Positions 1-5,372 of a DNA stretch of 5,372 nt are shown in pieces. The DNA lies in NCBI GenBank assembly GCA_937982605.1, contig CALJLC010000471.1, forward strand, positions 1 through 5,372, given 5' to 3'. The translations under genes and the position numbers were made by a program. The notes under the pieces were generated by a model that had not been told where the DNA came from, ran no database searches, and saw only the letters and a program-made list of their open reading frames with translations. The DNA is from an uncultured Gemmatimonadales bacterium (GTDB lineage Bacteria > Gemmatimonadota > Gemmatimonadetes > Longimicrobiales > Gaopeijiaceae). The stretch's first letter is position 1, and the number at the start of each line of letters is the position of its first letter.

Positions 1-1
1 C

Positions 2-733
2 CACGACGATATCGCCCCGAGTCAGCTGTATGCTTACGCGGCCATCATGGAGGGCGTGCCGTACGCCAACGGCGCCCCCAACCTGTCCGCCGATTCCGCC
101 GCCCTGGAGGCGTTGGCCAAGCGTGAGGGCGTGCCCATTGCCGGAAAGGACTTCAAGACCGGACCGACCCTCATGAAGACCATCCTGGCTGCCGGCTTCA
201 AGACGCGCATGCTCGGCGTCTCGGGCTGGTTCAGCACGAACATCCTGGGCAACCGCGATGGTGAAGTGCTCGACGATCCCGAATCGTTCAAGAGCAAGGA
301 GGTCTCGAAGCTCGGCGTCCTGGAGGAGATCCTTCAGCCCGAGATGTACCCCGAGCTGTACAAGGACCTCTACCACAAGGTGCGGATCAACTACTACCCG
401 CCGCGTGGGGACAACAAGGAGGGGTGGGACAACATCGACATCTTCGGGTGGATGGGGTACGACATGCAGATCAAGGTCGACTTCCTCTGCCGTGACTCGA
501 TCCTGGCGGCTCCCATCGTGCTCGACCTGGCGCTCTTCCTCGATCTCGCCGGTCGCGCGGGCCTCAAGGGGATCCAGGAGTGGCTGTCGTTCTACTTCAA
601 GTCCCCGCAGACCGCCCCCGGCCTCTACGCCGAGCACGACATCTTCATCCAGCACTGGAAGCTCAAGAACACGCTGCGCTGGCTGATGGGCGAGGAGATG
701 ATCACCCACCTCGGGGTCGAGTACTACGACTGA
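2..733 (+). CDS. ino1: myo-inositol-1-phosphate synthase, C-terminal part (5' end outside window)
   Basis: This is the 3' part of a gene for inositol-3-phosphate synthase, which converts glucose-6-phosphate to inositol-3-phosphate with NAD as a bound redox cofactor, in the cytoplasm. The reading frame is open from base 2, so the Met codon at 47 is internal and the true start lies upstream. About 243 residues are visible. They include G-K-D-F-K-T-G (bases 143-163), N-I-L-G-N-R-D-G shortly after, a Lys-rich K-S-K-E-V-S-K stretch, and F-K-S-P near the C-terminus. All are hallmarks of the family's catalytic region, and the lysines of the first motif are part of the known active-site lysine cluster. 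The N-terminal Rossmann part is missing because of the window edge. The motif spelling resembles the short archaeal/bacterial form (as in Archaeoglobus) rather than the eukaryotic or mycobacterial form. The product would feed inositol phospholipid or inositol-based solute synthesis. It ends 25 bp before tmk, so co-transcription is likely. Confidence 0.93.
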   Translation, partial: HDDIAPSQLYAYAAIMEGVPYANGAPNLSADSAALEALAKREGVPIAGKDFKTGPTLMKTILAAGFKTRMLGVSGWFSTNILGNRDGEVLDDPESFKSKEVSKLGVLEEILQPEMYPELYKDLYHKVRINYYPPRGDNKEGWDNIDIFGWMGYDMQIKVDFLCRDSILAAPIVLDLALFLDLAGRAGLKGIQEWLSFYFKSPQTAPGLYAEHDIFIQHWKLKNTLRWLMGEEMITHLGVEYYD

Positions 734-758
734 GTCGTCGGTCGCGAGAGACGCAGGT

Positions 759-1430
759 ATGCGGGATGCAGCGCGCTTCATCGTCCTGGAAGGGGGCGAC
801 GGTGCCGGCAAGACCACGCAGGTGGCGCTCCTGCGCGCCTGGTTCGACGCCGTCGGGCTCCCGTGCGTGACGACGCGGGAGCCCGGGGGCACGCCCGTCG
901 GTGAGGCGATCCGGGAGGTCGTGCTGGGCCGCGAGGATCTCGACATGCCGGACGAGGCCGAGCTCTTCCTCATCCTGGCGGCGAGAGCGGCGTTCGTGCG
1001 CGACGTGGTGCGTCCGGCGCTGGCACGGGGGGACACCGTGCTGGCCGATCGATTCTCGCTCTCCACGCTCGCCTATCAGGGCTTCGGCCGCGGGCTCGAT
1101 CTGGCGCGCGTGAGGGAGGCGATCGACTTCGCCACGGGGGGCCTCGAACCCGACCTGTACGTCGTCCTGGACGTGCCCGTGGAGGAGGGGGAGGCCCGGC
1201 AGCGGAGCGAGGGCGCCCGCGTGGACCGGATCGAGGCCGCGGGAGGCGACTTCCGCCGGACGGTGCGCGACGCGTACCTTGAACTGGCGAGGTCGCTTCC
1301 GAACGTCGAGGTGGTGGACGGGCGGGGAGCGCCGGAGGAGGTGCACCGGCGGATCCGCGGCTGCCTCGCGGCTCGCTTTCCCGGGACGTTCGCCGAATCG
1401 GCCGCGACCGATCCCGGCAGCACGGGGTAG
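759..1430 (+). CDS. tmk: thymidylate kinase (dTMP kinase)
   Basis: The 223-residue product phosphorylates dTMP to dTDP with ATP, an essential cytoplasmic step in dTTP synthesis. The P-loop G-G-D-G-A-G-K-T-T lies at residues 12-20. The R-E-P-G-G-T motif is at 40-45. D-R-F, followed by S-T-L-A-Y-Q-G, is at 97-108 and contributes the dTMP-binding residues. The LID region contains an Arg at 155 and D-R-I-E at 157-160, leading to F-R-R-T-V-R-D-A-Y. A Gly after the P-loop Asp together with a basic LID is the arrangement of the E. coli-type enzymes. Length is slightly above the usual 205-215 residues because of a low-complexity C-terminal tail of about 15 residues (G-T-F-A-E-S and on). The stretch normally reading A-R-x-Q-H/L-V is A-R-A-A-F-V here (residues 75-80), replacing a commonly conserved Gln. 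The ATG at 759 is the first start that includes the beta strand before the P-loop. It has only a weak purine-rich GAGAG at 746-750 upstream. Family assignment is secure. Confidence 0.96.
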   Translation: MRDAARFIVLEGGDGAGKTTQVALLRAWFDAVGLPCVTTREPGGTPVGEAIREVVLGREDLDMPDEAELFLILAARAAFVRDVVRPALARGDTVLADRFSLSTLAYQGFGRGLDLARVREAIDFATGGLEPDLYVVLDVPVEEGEARQRSEGARVDRIEAAGGDFRRTVRDAYLELARSLPNVEVVDGRGAPEEVHRRIRGCLAARFPGTFAESAATDPGSTG

Positions 1431-1502
1431 AGGCCGAGCGCGCCGACCTCGGCGTCGGGTTCGACAGCTGCGGCGAGGGCCGCCGATCAGGGACGAGGGG
1501 AC
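1431..1502 (+). promoter_or_regulatory. tmk-ctp spacer with ribosome binding site
   Basis: This 72-bp spacer separates tmk from ctp. Its last bases include AGGGA at 1489-1493 and GAGGGG at 1495-1500. Both are purine-rich matches to the ribosomal anti-Shine-Dalgarno sequence; the first has the more normal spacing (9 bases) to the ATG at 1503. Just after the tmk stop, GCCGAG (1433-1438) and CTCGGC (1448-1453) could pair as a 6-bp stem with a 9-base loop, but no T-run follows. I therefore do not call a terminator. No promoter-like pair of hexamers is evident. Confidence 0.45.
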
Positions 1503-3125
1503 ATGAAGCGAAGCGTTGCCGCACCGATTCTCGTCGCGCTCTTCTCCGTGGCGGCGGGGGGGTGGCTGCTCCAGCAGGGCGTCGACCGGGCGGAGAACGT
1601 CTACGTCCGCGTACGCGTGCTCCAGGAGGTCGTCGACCGCGTGGAGGCGAGCTTCGTCGACGAGATCGACGCGTCGTCGCTCTACAACTCCGCCATCGAC
1701 GGGCTCATCCGCGACCTCGGCGACCCGCACTCCTCGTTCATGCCGGCCGCCGAGTTCGAGAACGTCCGCATCCGCACCGAGGGCGAGTACGGCGGCGTCG
1801 GCCTGGAGGTGGTCCAGCGCGACGGCTGGGTGACCGTCGTCAGCCCGATCGCCGGCGGTCCGGGGGGACGGGTCGGCATCCGCGGCGGCGACCGCTTCTA
1901 CGAGATCGACGGCGTGCGCGCCGACACGATGGTCACCGACCAGGCGGTCGAGCTGTTGCGGGGCCGGCCGGGGACCGAGGTCACGGTCCGCATGCTCAGG
2001 CCCGGCATCGAGGAGCCGATCGAGTTCACCCTCGTGCGCGAGGTCATCCACCTCAAGGCGGTGCCGTTCGCCACGCTGCTCGACGACGGCGTCGGCTACG
2101 TCCCGCTGCTCACCTTCCGCGAGACGTCCGCCGAGGAGGTACGGGCCGCGGTCGACTCGCTGCGGGGCGAGGGGATGACCGGGCTGATCCTCGATCTGAG
2201 GGGCAACCCCGGCGGGCTCCTCGATCAGGGGATCGGCGTCACCGACCTCTTCCTCGATCAGGGGCTGTCGATCGTCGAGACGCGCGGTCGCGCGACGGAC
2301 CAGAACGACCTGTATCGCGCCGGCGCTCCGGATCGGTACCCCGGCCTGCCGGTGGTGGCGCTCGTGGACGGAACCAGCGCCTCGGCGTCGGAGATCGTGG
2401 CCGGCGCCTTGCAGGACCACGACCGGGCCGTGCTGGTCGGCGCCACGACGTACGGCAAGGGCTCCGTCCAGAGCCTCTATCGCCTCACCGGCGGTGACGT
2501 GCTCCGCCTCACCACGGCGCGCTGGTTCACGCCGCTCGGCCGGTCGATCCACGCCGACACCGAGGACGTGGACTTCGGGGACGTGCACGCGATCGCGCTC
2601 GACGGTCAGCTCCTCACGCCACCGACGCTCGAGGGCCGCCCCGAGTTCACGACGCCCGCGGGCCGCGTCGTGTACGGCGGGGGCGGGATCACGCCGGATC
2701 TCTACGTCCTTCCGGAAGAGCTCTCCGTCGAGGAGGCACGCGGGGTGCAGGGGCTGTTCCGCCGCGGGGGCGGCCTGGCGCTCGCCGAGTTCTCCTTCGC
2801 GGTCGACTACGTGGCGGCGCGTCCCGGCCTGGAGGTCGGCTTCGAGCTGAGCGACGCGGACCTGCAGGCGTTCTCCGACGCGCTCGCCGAGGCGGGCGTG
2901 GCGGTCGACCCGGCGGACTTCCGGGCGGCCGAGCGCTACGTCCGCTACCGGCTCGAGCGCGCCATCGCCGACCAGGCGTGGGGCGAGGAAGGCGTGTTCC
3001 GGCAGCTGCGGCGCCACGATCTGCAGCTGGGGCGGGCGCTCGACGTCCTGGTGGGCACGGAGTCGCCGTCCCTCCTCTTCGATCGGATCGAGGACGCGCA
3101 GCCGGACGCAGCCGAGCCGGACTGA
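1503..3125 (+). CDS. ctp: S41-family C-terminal processing peptidase (CtpA/Prc type), membrane-anchored
   Basis: The 540-residue product is a serine protease of peptidase family S41, which cleaves near the C-termini of envelope proteins. A basic start (M-K-R) and a hydrophobic stretch at about residues 5-23 form an uncleaved signal anchor or signal peptide, placing the enzyme outside the cytoplasmic membrane. A short helical domain with D-P-H-S-S-F-M (about residues 73-79) precedes a PDZ domain (about 95-172, opening E-Y-G-G-V-G), which binds substrate C-termini. The catalytic core runs from about 190 to 400. It has D-L-R-G-N-P-G-G at 231-238, the nucleophile Ser294 in G-T-S-A-S-A-S-E, and the general base Lys319 in T-Y-G-K-G-S-V-Q. 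The Ser-Lys spacing is 25, as in E. coli Tsp and plant D1 protease, and Asp305 sits where Tsp has its supporting Asp. The core closes with G-G-G-G-I-T-P-D at 392-399. Residues 400-540 are a helical extension seen in some bacterial CTPs. The ATG at 1503 gives a proper signal sequence and has purine-rich upstream bases. All catalytic residues are present, so it should be active. Substrates cannot be inferred. Confidence 0.95.
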   Translation: MKRSVAAPILVALFSVAAGGWLLQQGVDRAENVYVRVRVLQEVVDRVEASFVDEIDASSLYNSAIDGLIRDLGDPHSSFMPAAEFENVRIRTEGEYGGVGLEVVQRDGWVTVVSPIAGGPGGRVGIRGGDRFYEIDGVRADTMVTDQAVELLRGRPGTEVTVRMLRPGIEEPIEFTLVREVIHLKAVPFATLLDDGVGYVPLLTFRETSAEEVRAAVDSLRGEGMTGLILDLRGNPGGLLDQGIGVTDLFLDQGLSIVETRGRATDQNDLYRAGAPDRYPGLPVVALVDGTSASASEIVAGALQDHDRAVLVGATTYGKGSVQSLYRLTGGDVLRLTTARWFTPLGRSIHADTEDVDFGDVHAIALDGQLLTPPTLEGRPEFTTPAGRVVYGGGGITPDLYVLPEELSVEEARGVQGLFRRGGGLALAEFSFAVDYVAARPGLEVGFELSDADLQAFSDALAEAGVAVDPADFRAAERYVRYRLERAIADQAWGEEGVFRQLRRHDLQLGRALDVLVGTESPSLLFDRIEDAQPDAAEPD

Positions 3126-3277
3126 GCCCGGCGCGGCGCGGCGGGGTCGACGCGGGGCGGAGGCCGGACCAGCCGCGCCGTCCCGTCCCGGTATTTCCTC
3201 GCCGCACCCGATCCGATTGATTTCCCGGATGAAGCCGAGCAGCCAGCCGTGCGCACTCCTTTGACTCCCGTGCAGCC
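3126..3277. other. intergenic region between ctp and asparaginase
   Basis: This 152-bp non-coding gap is the longest in the window and probably separates two transcription units. Its left half is very GC-rich and contains the inverted repeat listed separately. The right half (about 3190-3270) is relatively AT-richer and contains TTGATT (3217-3222) and TTGACT (3261-3266), each resembling a sigma-70 -35 element. Neither has a recognisable -10 element at 16-18 bp, and the second lies too close to the start codon. A promoter for the asparaginase-obg unit is expected here from the layout but cannot be pinned down by eye. Confidence 0.5.
3134..3180 (+). terminator. candidate GC-rich hairpin after ctp
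   Basis: CGGCGCGGC at 3134-3142 is perfectly complementary to GCCGCGCCG at 3172-3180, giving a 9-bp all-G/C stem. An inner GGTC (3145-3148) and GACC (3167-3170) can extend it by four pairs past a small internal loop, leaving an 18-base terminal loop. It begins 9 bases after the ctp stop codon. A C/T-rich tract (TCCCGTCCCGG, then TATTTCCTC) follows instead of a T-run, so it is not a canonical intrinsic terminator. The stem's left arm is part of a GC repeat in which CGGCGCGG occurs twice (3129-3136 and 3134-3141), so chance pairing in high-GC DNA is possible. Confidence 0.35.
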
Positions 3278-4282
3278 GTGAGCCACGTCGAGGTCGTCCG
3301 CGCCGGGACGGTCGAGTCGCGACACCGCGTTCACGTGGCGGTGCGGGATGCCGCCGGCGCGCCCGTCGCGAGCCTGGGTCGGAGCGATCGGCCCACCTTC
3401 TACCGCTCCGCGGCCAAGCCGATGCAGGCGCTCCCCCTGGTGGAGGAGGGCGTCGCGGACCGCATCGGTCTCACGGAGGCGGAGCTCGCCCTGTGCTGCG
3501 CCTCGCACGAGGGCGAGCCGGAGCACGTCGAGGGCGCCCGCTCGATCCTCGCCCGGGCCGGCGCTGCCGAAGAGCTCCTCCGCTGCGGCCCGCACGCCCC
3601 GTACTCGAGTGCCGCGGCCCGGACGCTGGCCGAGCGGGGGGAGCGTCCGGCGCGCATCCACAACAACTGCTCGGGCAAGCACGCCGGGATGATCGCGCTC
3701 GCCCTCGGCATGGGGTGGGACCCGCTCGACTACCATCGTGCCGGGCACCCCGTCCAGGAGCGGATGCTGGACGAGGTGGTGCGCTGGACCGGCCTCGAGC
3801 GATCGAGCATTCCCGTCGGTGTCGACGGCTGCGGCGTCGTCTGCTTCGCGGCGCCTCTCGACGCGATGGCGCGCTCCTTCGCGGCCTTCACCGCGGCCGC
3901 GGACCGGGGGGAGGGCTCGGCGCGAGTAGTCGACGCCATGACCCGGCACCCCTTCATGGTCGGGGGCACCGGCCGCACGTGCACCGACGTCATGCGGATC
4001 GCGGGGGACCGGGTCTTCGTGAAGCTCGGCGCGGAGGGGGTGTACGGCGGCGGCCTTCGCGGGCGCGGCGTCGGATTCGCCATCAAGGTCGAGGACGGGG
4101 GTCGGCGTGCGGTCGAGGTGGCGCTGGTGCACGTCCTCGCGTCGCTCGGAGTTCTCGACGCCGCCGAAGTCGCGGCGCTCGAGCGCCACGGGAATCCGCC
4201 GGTGAAGAACACCCTCGGCGAGGTGGTCGGCGAGGTGCGGGCGGCCTTCGAGCTCCCGGTGGCGGCGGGCCGGGAGGTCTGA
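3278..4282 (+). CDS. asparaginase, type II family (Rhizobium etli ReAV-like, PF06089)
   Basis: The 334-residue product belongs to the asparaginase family typified by R. etli ReAV, unrelated in fold to E. coli AnsA/AnsB. It hydrolyses L-asparagine to aspartate and ammonia. The visible signature motifs are Y-R-S-A-A-K-P-M-Q (42-50), C-A-S-H-E-G-E (74-80), H-N-N-C-S-G-K-H-A-G-M (128-138), D-G-C-G-V (183-187) and H-P-F-M-V-G-G (224-230). By motif position, the ReAV active-site and metal residues are all kept: Ser44, Lys47 and Ser76 for catalysis, and Cys131, Lys134 and Cys185 as zinc ligands. Lys249 in V-K-L-G-A-E-G probably matches the second catalytic Lys. No signal peptide or membrane segment is present, so it should be cytoplasmic. 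The start is GTG at 3278: no other start codon lies between it and the in-frame stop at 3230-3232, and the N-terminus aligns with the family pattern V-E-V-x-R-x-G. No clear Shine-Dalgarno precedes it, so initiation may be weak. The gene ends one base before obg. Activity in vivo is inferred. Confidence 0.93.
   Translation: MSHVEVVRAGTVESRHRVHVAVRDAAGAPVASLGRSDRPTFYRSAAKPMQALPLVEEGVADRIGLTEAELALCCASHEGEPEHVEGARSILARAGAAEELLRCGPHAPYSSAAARTLAERGERPARIHNNCSGKHAGMIALALGMGWDPLDYHRAGHPVQERMLDEVVRWTGLERSSIPVGVDGCGVVCFAAPLDAMARSFAAFTAAADRGEGSARVVDAMTRHPFMVGGTGRTCTDVMRIAGDRVFVKLGAEGVYGGGLRGRGVGFAIKVEDGGRRAVEVALVHVLASLGVLDAAEVAALERHGNPPVKNTLGEVVGEVRAAFELPVAAGREV
4272..4278 (+). promoter_or_regulatory. 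ribosome binding site of obg
   Basis: GGGAGGT is a near-perfect match to the anti-Shine-Dalgarno complement, with 5 bases between it and the obg ATG at 4284. It lies within the last codons of the asparaginase gene, so ribosomes finishing that gene stop one base before the obg start. This fixes the obg start and suggests translational coupling. Confidence 0.8.
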
Positions 4283-4283
4283 G

Positions 4284-5318
4284 ATGTTCGTCGATCGCGC
4301 GGTCATCGAAGTCGCGGCCGGCACCGGGGGCTCCGGTGCCGAGGCGATGCGCCGGGAGTCGGGCGTGCCGCGGGGCGGCCCCGCGGGAGGGGACGGTGGC
4401 AAGGGCGGTGACGTGATCCTGCACGGAGACGCGCAGCTCACCACCCTCCTCGACTACAGCTACCGTCGCCACTACAAGGCCGAGCGCGGGCAGCACGGGG
4501 AGGGGAGCAATCGCACGGGGCGTTCCGGCGAGGACCTCGTGCTGCGCGTGCCGCCCGGGACGGTCGCCTACGACGACGAGACCGGCGAAGTGCTCGGTGA
4601 GCTGCTCGCCGACGGTGAACAGATCGTCATCGCTCGCGGGGGGCGCGGGGGGCGGGGCAACGCCCGCTTCAAGAGCGCCACCAACCAGGCGCCGCGACGC
4701 TGGGAGCCCGGAGAGGAGGGGGAGGAGCGTCGCGTGCGCCTCGAGCTCAAGCTCATCGCCGACGTCGGACTCGTGGGCGAGCCGAACGCCGGCAAGTCGA
4801 CGCTGCTGGCCACGGTCACCGCGGCCCGCCCGAAGGTGGCGGCGTATCCGTTTACCACGCTCGAGCCGAATCTGGGCGTGGTGCAGCTCTCCGATTTCCG
4901 CACCTTCGTCCTGGCGGACATCCCCGGGATCATCGAGGGCGCGCACGAGGGCCGCGGCCTCGGCCATCAGTTCCTGCGCCACGTCGAGCGCACGCGCGTG
5001 CTCCTCCTGGTGATTCCCGTCGACGTGGACGACGTCCAGGCGGAGTACGCCCGGCTGCGGGCCGAGCTCGAGGCGTACTCGGAGGACCTGGCGGCGACGC
5101 CGTTCGTGGTGGGGCTGTCCAAGACCGACCTCCTGGGCCCCGACGAGACCCTGCCGACCCTCGACGCCCCGGAGGCGATCGACGTCCTGGCCTTCTCGGC
5201 GGTCGCCCGGAGCGGGCAGCCCGAGCTGCTGGAGCGGCTCTGGAAGGCCAGCCGGACGGAGGTGGAGGAGGAGCGGGACGGCGAGGACGACGACGCGTGG
5301 TGGAAGCCGCCGGAGTGA
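4284..5318 (+). CDS. obg: Obg-family GTPase (ObgE/CgtA), ribosome assembly
   Basis: The 344-residue product is Obg, a GTPase that binds the 50S ribosomal subunit during maturation and links ribosome assembly to growth and stringent control. Residues 1-158 form the glycine-rich Obg fold, with G-G-P-A-G-G-D-G-G-K-G-G-D-V near residues 31-44 and G-G-R-G-G-R-G-N-A-R-F near 118-128. The GTPase domain follows. G1 is G-E-P-N-A-G-K-S-T at 165-173. The switch region is Y-P-F-T-T-L-E-P-N-L-G at 188-198. G3 is D-I-P-G at 212-215, followed by the Obg signature H-E-G-R-G-L-G-H-Q-F-L-R-H at 221-233. G4 is S-K-T-D at 279-282 instead of the usual N-K-x-D, and G5 is S-A-V at 305-307. The protein ends in an acidic tail (D-G-E-D-D-D-A-W-W) with no OCT domain. 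The N-terminal stretch usually reading S-F-R-R-E-K is A-M-R-R-E-S. A strong ribosome binding site sets the start. The usual upstream partners rplU and rpmA are not adjacent; the asparaginase gene is there instead. Confidence 0.97.
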   Translation: MFVDRAVIEVAAGTGGSGAEAMRRESGVPRGGPAGGDGGKGGDVILHGDAQLTTLLDYSYRRHYKAERGQHGEGSNRTGRSGEDLVLRVPPGTVAYDDETGEVLGELLADGEQIVIARGGRGGRGNARFKSATNQAPRRWEPGEEGEERRVRLELKLIADVGLVGEPNAGKSTLLATVTAARPKVAAYPFTTLEPNLGVVQLSDFRTFVLADIPGIIEGAHEGRGLGHQFLRHVERTRVLLLVIPVDVDDVQAEYARLRAELEAYSEDLAATPFVVGLSKTDLLGPDETLPTLDAPEAIDVLAFSAVARSGQPELLERLWKASRTEVEEERDGEDDDAWWKPPE

Positions 5319-5372
5319 GCGACCGGGGCGGGACCGAGGCCCTCGAGCTCCTGATCCTGGACGCCCTGCCGG
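5315..5372 (+). CDS. 5' end of an unidentified gene, possibly dprA (runs off window)
   Basis: A reading frame opens with GTG at 5315, overlapping the obg stop TGA by four bases, and stays open to the window edge. It gives V-S-D-R-G-G-T-E-A-L-E-L-L-I-L-D-A-L-P. The hydrophobic L-L-x-L-x-x-L-P pattern resembles the start of DprA/Smf, the DNA-processing protein that loads RecA on incoming single-stranded DNA, whose N-terminus often reads L-L-x-L-x-x-L-P-G. Only 19 residues are visible, so this is a weak guess. GTG codons at 5297 and 5300 in the same frame are alternative starts; 5297 has GAGGA at 5283-5287 as a possible ribosome binding site with 9-base spacing. The stop-start overlap suggests translational coupling with obg. 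Confidence 0.4.
   Translation, partial: MSDRGGTEALELLILDALP

Noticed and set aside
702..3017. A 771-codon open frame on the - strand across tmk and ctp
   Set aside because: It is antisense to two genes with clear catalytic motifs. Its translation is rich in Arg, Pro, Ala, Gly and Asp without domain-like pattern, as expected of a shadow frame in high-GC coding DNA.
2978..3220. An 80-codon + strand frame reaching into the ctp-asparaginase gap
   Set aside because: It mostly overlaps the ctp C-terminal region out of frame. It is Arg/Pro/Gly-rich with no recognisable motif or ribosome binding site.
3261..3266. TTGACT as the -35 element of a promoter for the asparaginase gene
   Set aside because: It lies only 11 bases before the GTG start, and no -10-like hexamer follows at 16-18 bp. 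A transcript from it would begin inside the gene.
4381..4410. Glycine-codon-rich repeats in the 5' part of obg as a possible DNA repeat
   Set aside because: The repetition comes from the glycine-rich Obg fold of the protein, which is a family feature and not an independent DNA repeat.
3493..4416. A 307-codon + strand frame overlapping the asparaginase gene
   Set aside because: It is almost entirely Arg, Gly, Ala and Pro and is an out-of-frame shadow of the asparaginase, which has every family motif.
2945..4444. A 499-codon open frame on the - strand spanning the ctp end, asparaginase and obg start
   Set aside because: Its composition is low-complexity Arg/Pro/Ala-rich and it runs opposite three confidently identified reading frames, so it is a GC-bias artefact.

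Overview
The window is a GC-rich (roughly 70%), densely coded stretch of bacterial chromosome with every recognisable gene on the + strand. It holds the 3' part of a myo-inositol-1-phosphate synthase gene, then complete genes for thymidylate kinase (tmk), a membrane-anchored S41 C-terminal processing protease (ctp), an asparaginase of the Rhizobium etli type II family, and the ribosome-assembly GTPase Obg. A few codons of a further gene, tentatively dprA, run off the right edge. GC content, strong G/C bias at third codon positions, and the mix of an archaeal-like inositol phosphate synthase with a CTP protease carrying a helical C-terminal extension suggest an uncultured or environmental lineage such as Gemmatimonadota or a relative. 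That placement is inference from general familiarity, and no marker gene here settles it.

Layout: positions 2-3125 form a likely first transcription unit. The inositol phosphate synthase and tmk are 25 bp apart, and tmk and ctp are 72 bp apart. A 152-bp gap (3126-3277) follows. It contains a GC-rich inverted repeat that could form a hairpin but has no T-run after it, and no convincing promoter. Positions 3278 to the right end form a second tightly packed unit: asparaginase and obg are separated by one base, with the obg ribosome binding site inside the asparaginase gene. The next reading frame overlaps the obg stop codon.

The genes do not form one pathway. The inositol phosphate synthase commits glucose-6-phosphate to inositol (phospholipid or compatible-solute) synthesis. 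Tmk makes dTDP for DNA synthesis. Ctp acts in the cell envelope, asparaginase releases aspartate and ammonia, and Obg couples ribosome assembly to nucleotide state. This is a housekeeping neighbourhood. I found no mobile element, CRISPR array, RNA gene or evidence of an undescribed system. The points worth a second look are the asparaginase-obg pairing, departures from the usual Obg motifs, and the candidate hairpin between the two units.
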